A stretch of 64,000 nucleotides of DNA from Planctomycetota bacterium (lineage in GTDB: Bacteria > Planctomycetota > Phycisphaerae > Phycisphaerales > UBA1924), in NCBI GenBank assembly GCA_039819165.1, contig JBCBSM010000001.1:1-64000 (forward strand), written 5' to 3'. Positions 61,118-64,000 of the stretch are shown here, piece by piece. Below the pieces are notes generated by a model. That model ran no database searches. It was not told the origin of the DNA and saw only the letters and a program-made list of their open reading frames with translations. Every line of letters begins with the position of its first letter. The first letter of the stretch is position 1. Both the position numbers and the translations under genes were made by a program.

Positions 61118-61678
61118 CTACTGCGGCGAGTGGGCGTAATCGCCGAATATCTCGTCGTCACTCGCGTCGGCCAGCGTCCCGCCGCCCGGCTCGGTCAGCC
61201 GCCGCCAGATGGCATCCGAGAAGCGATCGATCGTCGCCCGGGCGAGCCGGATCGGCAGCGAGAGCGCGTCGGCGATTTCGTCGGCATCGCACTGTTCGGA
61301 GGCCCACAAGATGATGATCAGCCGATCGATGCCCGACAGCGCCGTGAGCTCCCGGCTGATCGCCGCATCGAGCAGGCGATCATCAATGTCGGCCCGGGTG
61401 GAGTCGGCCGCGTAGTCAATGGACGCCTGCGGTTCGACCACCTCCATGGACCGGTAGGCGGTCCACACGCTCCGCGCGGCCTCCAGCCCGGTCAACGGCC
61501 TGGCGTGATCGAGGCTCGCGACGCACGCCACGGTCAGGTCGGCCGCCTCGTTCGGTGAGCCGCACAGGTGCAACGCGAATCGATAGAGATCCGAGACGGC
61601 GGCGTCCGCGATCGCGTCACTCGATTCCTGCTGCGCCGGAAGGACGGTTCCCGGGTTGGTTCGTTGCTCGGGTTGCAT
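61118..61678 (-). CDS. Diverged sigma-70-like protein
   Basis: A 186-residue protein with an eroded ECF-sigma look: a region 2-like DLYRFALHLCGSPNEAADLT stretch, a linker, then a region 4-like segment LTALSGIDRLIIILWASEQC followed by ADEIADALSLPIRLARATID, a helix-turn-helix layout. The usual region 2 DNA-melting and -10 recognition residues are not evident. GGAGG lies seven bases before the ATG at 61678; a GTG one codon upstream is open. It is 245 bases after the kinase-leader fragment on the same strand. It could be a sigma factor of a remote subgroup or a regulator derived from one. Confidence 0.65.
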   Translation of the reverse strand: MQPEQRTNPGTVLPAQQESSDAIADAAVSDLYRFALHLCGSPNEAADLTVACVASLDHARPLTGLEAARSVWTAYRSMEVVEPQASIDYAADSTRADIDDRLLDAAISRELTALSGIDRLIIILWASEQCDADEIADALSLPIRLARATIDRFSDAIWRRLTEPGGGTLADASDDEIFGDYAHSPQ

Positions 61679-61926
61679 CACGAATCCTCCATGGATGCCG
61701 GTGCGTCTCGGTTGATGCGGACGCCGCTCGCAGGTCCAAGCGCCCTTCCACTCGCGGGTCCATCAGCCTTTTCCCGAATCCGTGCGCCGCAATCACGAGG
61801 CAATCCGTCGCTTCGTTAGCGATTCTCCGACGCGCACGAAGAATGCGCCCCTGGACGGCATGTTCGCAGGGGCGATCGCTGCCGGACGACGTCGACGGAG
61901 CGAAGAGACGACGGCGGCGCAGCAAT

Positions 61927-62220
61927 CTACGGCCGGAGGATCTGCTTGAGGATCCGGTGCACCGTCCGCAGCAGCGACGGCCCCGAACGACCGTTGGTCT
62001 CGCTCTCGGGGTGCTCGCCGGCGTTCGGATCGAGGCGATCTTGCTGCAGCGGCAGCTCGAGGAAGCCCTTGGCCTCCTTGTAGGCGGACAGCAGCGAGCG
62101 AACCTCGCCGACGAGGACCTCGTCTCCATCGCAGCGTTCGCGGATGAAGGAGTCGCGTTCCGTAGGGGGGACGCCGAGGGCTTCCTCAAATACCTCTTGC
62201 GTCCGAGGCCTCATCGCCAT
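61927..62220 (-). CDS. Ser/Thr kinase leader fragment without a catalytic domain
   Basis: A 97-residue protein whose first 50 residues (RTQEVFEEALGVPPTERDSF, RERCDGDEVLVGEVRSLLSA) match the N-terminal leader that precedes the catalytic domain in Planctomycete sigma-linked kinases, such as the first 60 residues of the kinases at 24303 and 63084. After it the frame ends in LLRTVHRILKQILRP and TAG; no Gly loop, HRD or DFG follows. It overlaps the ECF sigma gene by 35 bases exactly where a full kinase would sit. Either the kinase domain was deleted or the leader alone was kept as a sigma-binding protein. Confidence 0.7.
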   Translation of the reverse strand: MAMRPRTQEVFEEALGVPPTERDSFIRERCDGDEVLVGEVRSLLSAYKEAKGFLELPLQQDRLDPNAGEHPESETNGRSGPSLLRTVHRILKQILRP

Positions 62221-62785
62221 CGCCGCTCAGTTCTCGGTAGAGCCACGCCCGGGCGAAGGCCCACCTGCGGTCTACCGTGCTAGTGGACATCTCTAGAGCT
62301 GCCGCGGTCTGCTCCACCGTCAGACCCGCGAGGAACCGGAGTTGCACGACCGCGGCAGCGTCCGGCGCCACCTCCTGGAAGCGGCGAAGTGCGTCATCGA
62401 ACCTCAGGATGTCCGCCGAATCCCTGTCGGCGAGCTCTAGGACATCCCGAAGCGCGAGGGGCGCCCGGCCGCCGCCGCGCTTCTGGCGGCCCCGGCTTCG
62501 GGCGTGATCGACCAGCACCCGCCGCATCGCCTCGGCCGCCGCCACGTAGAAGTGCGCCCGGTTCGCCCAGGGCAGGTCGCGGTCGCCCGTGAGCTTCAGA
62601 TACGCCTCGTGGATGAGCGCGGTCGCGCCCAGCGTGTGGTTCGCTCGCTCCCCGGCGAGCAACCGCACCGCCGTCGAGTGCAGCTGCCCGTAGAGCGCCT
62701 CGACGAGGTACTTGGACCGCTCGTCAGAGCCGACCGACGGGTCTTGGAGCAGACGCGTGATGTCGCCTTCCGGGGGTGGGTTCAT
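62186..62785 (-). CDS. ECF sigma factor (Planctomycetes kinase-associated class)
   Basis: A 199-residue sigma factor of the same class as the one at 26851: region 2 with HSTAVRLLAGERANH, ALIHEAYLKLTGDRDLPWAN and RAHFYVAAAEAMRRVLVDHA, the conserved RSRGRQKRGGGRAPL, and region 4 with VVQLRFLAGLTVEQTAAALE and STSTVDRRWAFARAWLYREL. It is coupled to a truncated kinase leader instead of a full kinase. The intact kinase at 63084 is divergent across a 298-base gap containing a nested inverted repeat. Confidence 0.92.
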   Translation of the reverse strand: MNPPPEGDITRLLQDPSVGSDERSKYLVEALYGQLHSTAVRLLAGERANHTLGATALIHEAYLKLTGDRDLPWANRAHFYVAAAEAMRRVLVDHARSRGRQKRGGGRAPLALRDVLELADRDSADILRFDDALRRFQEVAPDAAAVVQLRFLAGLTVEQTAAALEMSTSTVDRRWAFARAWLYRELSGDGDEASDARGI

Positions 62786-62887
62786 CCGCCGATCCCTCCC
62801 GTCGCGCGCACGCAGCCTGGCGTTGCGAGCAGTCGAGGGCTGCCGCCCGAGTCAGCGGCCGCCGTCGTGGGCCATCGTCCTATCGGA

Positions 62888-62924
62888 ACACCAAACGACC
62901 AAAGCGTTTGGGATGTCCTGGTGT
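62888..62924. repeat. Nested inverted repeat between divergent sigma and kinase genes
   Basis: ACACCA (62888-62893) pairs with TGGTGT (62919-62924), and inside it CCAAACG (62891-62897) pairs with CGTTTGG (62905-62911). The two stems overlap by three bases, so they are alternative or operator-like dyads. A role in controlling either divergent gene is only suggested by position. Confidence 0.4.
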
Positions 62925-63083
62925 CGCGCTCTTCCAAGGAAGGGTCGGCGCAGGAATTCGGTCGGTCGAGGCGTAAGGACCTGGGGTGCGGAAACCGCTA
63001 AGAACGCTTTTGCATTTCAAGGGGAGTCCCTACTCGCACCGCGGTCAGCATGACCCCTTGTCGGATGGTGGTAGAACCTCAGC

Positions 63084-64000
63084 ATGACAACCACAGAGTC
63101 GATCTTCTGGACCGCCCGGGACCTCTCCCCGGACGATCGCCGTTCCTTCCTGGCCCAGGCCTGTGGCGACGATGCCGAACTCCGCAAGCAGGTCGATGCG
63201 CTGCTCGCCGCCGATGCCGATGCCGACGCCGACAGCTTCCTGTCCCTCGAATCGGCCAGCCGCTTCGAGGGCGAGCACGCGGCGGGCGACCAGATCGGCC
63301 GCTACACGCTGCTCAAGGAGATCGGCTCGGGGGGCTTCGGCTCGGTGTGGCTCGCCGAGCAGAGCGAGCCGGTCGAGCGCCGGGTGGCGATCAAGATCAT
63401 CAAGCTCGGCATGGACACCCGTCAGGTGATCGCGCGCTTCGAGGCCGAGCGGCAGGCCATCGCGATGATGGACCATCCCAACATTGCGCGGGTGCTCGAC
63501 GCGGGCGCGACCGAAGCCGGCCGACCATTCTTCGTCATGGAACTCGTCGACGGCCGGCCCATCGTCGAGTTCTGCAACGAGCACCGGCTCGATATCCGGG
63601 CGCGGCTCGAGCTGTTCATCGGCGTGTGCCACGCGGTGCAGCACGCACACCAGAAGGGCATCATCCACCGCGACATCAAGCCGTCCAACGTCCTGACCAG
63701 CATGCACGACGGCACGCCGGTGCCCAAGATCATCGACTTCGGCATCGCCAAGGCGACGCGGGTCGAGCTCACGCAGAAGACGCTGATCACCGCGCGGGGC
63801 CAGCTGATCGGCTCACCCGCCTACATGTCGCCCGAGCAGCTCACGATGTCCGAGCTCGAGATCGACACCCGCAGCGATGTCTACGGCTTGGGCGTGCTGC
63901 TCTACGAGATGCTCACGGGCACCCGGCCCTTCCCGGGCGACGAGCTCGATTCCAAGGGATTGGCAGAACTCGTCCGCGTGCTAACGCAGGAGGACCCGCC
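63084..64000 (+). CDS. Ser/Thr protein kinase, N-terminal part (runs off the window)
   Basis: The first 305 residues of a kinase, open through the right edge. A helical leader with Ala/Asp repeats ([13 protein letters not shown]) is followed by the catalytic domain: Gly loop [13 protein letters not shown], Lys104 in VAIKII, the catalytic loop HRDIKPSN (195-202), DFG (218-220) and [10 protein letters not shown]. All residues needed for activity that can be seen are present. It is probably the functional kinase partner of the neighbouring regulatory genes; the C-terminal sensor part lies outside. The insert around [17 protein letters not shown] in the activation segment is typical of this Planctomycete group. 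Confidence 0.92.
   Translation, partial: MTTTESIFWTARDLSPDDRRSFLAQACGDDAELRKQVDALLAADADADADSFLSLESASRFEGEHAAGDQIGRYTLLKEIGSGGFGSVWLAEQSEPVERRVAIKIIKLGMDTRQVIARFEAERQAIAMMDHPNIARVLDAGATEAGRPFFVMELVDGRPIVEFCNEHRLDIRARLELFIGVCHAVQHAHQKGIIHRDIKPSNVLTSMHDGTPVPKIIDFGIAKATRVELTQKTLITARGQLIGSPAYMSPEQLTMSELEIDTRSDVYGLGVLLYEMLTGTRPFPGDELDSKGLAELVRVLTQEDP

Overview
The window is GC-rich DNA from a Planctomycetota-type bacterium, most likely a marine member of the Phycisphaerae. This rests on several family-level signs: secreted proteins ending in paired calcium-loop modules of the LTIFDFLAFQN...GC kind (the dockerin-like tail common in Phycisphaerales), ECF sigma factors of the Planctomycetes-rich type placed directly upstream of Ser/Thr kinases with TPRs, a tricorn-type protease, and a large secreted proteome. 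No rRNA, tRNA, CRISPR array, insertion sequence or integrase was seen.

Layout. 1-523: truncated 3' end of a HINT-domain (polymorphic-toxin type) gene. 520-11269 (minus): one tightly overlapping operon for a type II secretion system (unknown exported protein, then D, E, F, G, H, I, J, K, C, L, M and a TPR lipoprotein), with almost every junction a 1-11 base overlap. 11439-22326 (plus): a Rhs/YD-repeat toxin locus transcribed divergently from the T2SS. It holds a 2,932-residue secreted Rhs protein with a Cys-rich, dockerin-like N-terminus, a putative AT-rich immunity gene, a silent second C-terminal tip (LHH nuclease) preceded by a 122-bp copy of the Rhs core end, its SUKH immunity gene, and a broken GC-type dockerin remnant. 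22384-32633: AbgT-type transporter, kinase plus ECF sigma pair, two tandem Gly-rich beta-helix/dockerin exported proteins, anti-sigma plus ECF sigma pair. 32932-45450: secreted DUF4331 and DUF4198-like proteins, amidohydrolase, metallo-beta-lactamase/double rhodanese protein, orphan ABC ATPase, calcineurin-like phosphoesterase, M20 amidohydrolase, a tiny overlapping ORF pair, unknown secreted protein, alkaline phosphatase lipoprotein. 45714-51050 (minus): aspartate-family/methionine operon (aspartokinase-homoserine dehydrogenase fusion, metY, metX, asd) behind a structured leader. 51520-60998 (plus): sulfotransferase-like protein and class IV aminotransferase, a carboxypeptidase-DPP IV fusion and a tricorn protease. 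61118-64000: a second ECF sigma/kinase regulatory patch with a kinase leader fragment lacking its catalytic domain, and the start of an intact kinase.

How it fits together. The T2SS is the only dedicated exporter in view, and the giant Rhs protein, the dockerin-tailed proteins and the two large peptidases all carry N-terminal export signals, so the T2SS is a plausible route for some of them (inference). The Rhs locus is built to exchange toxins: homologous recombination between the two 122-bp repeats would remove the present toxin tip and its immunity gene and fuse the LHH nuclease tip in frame. The metabolic operon supplies homoserine to direct sulfhydrylation (MetX/MetY) and lacks the ACT regulatory domains usual in such kinases, which makes the structured upstream leader the more interesting candidate for control.
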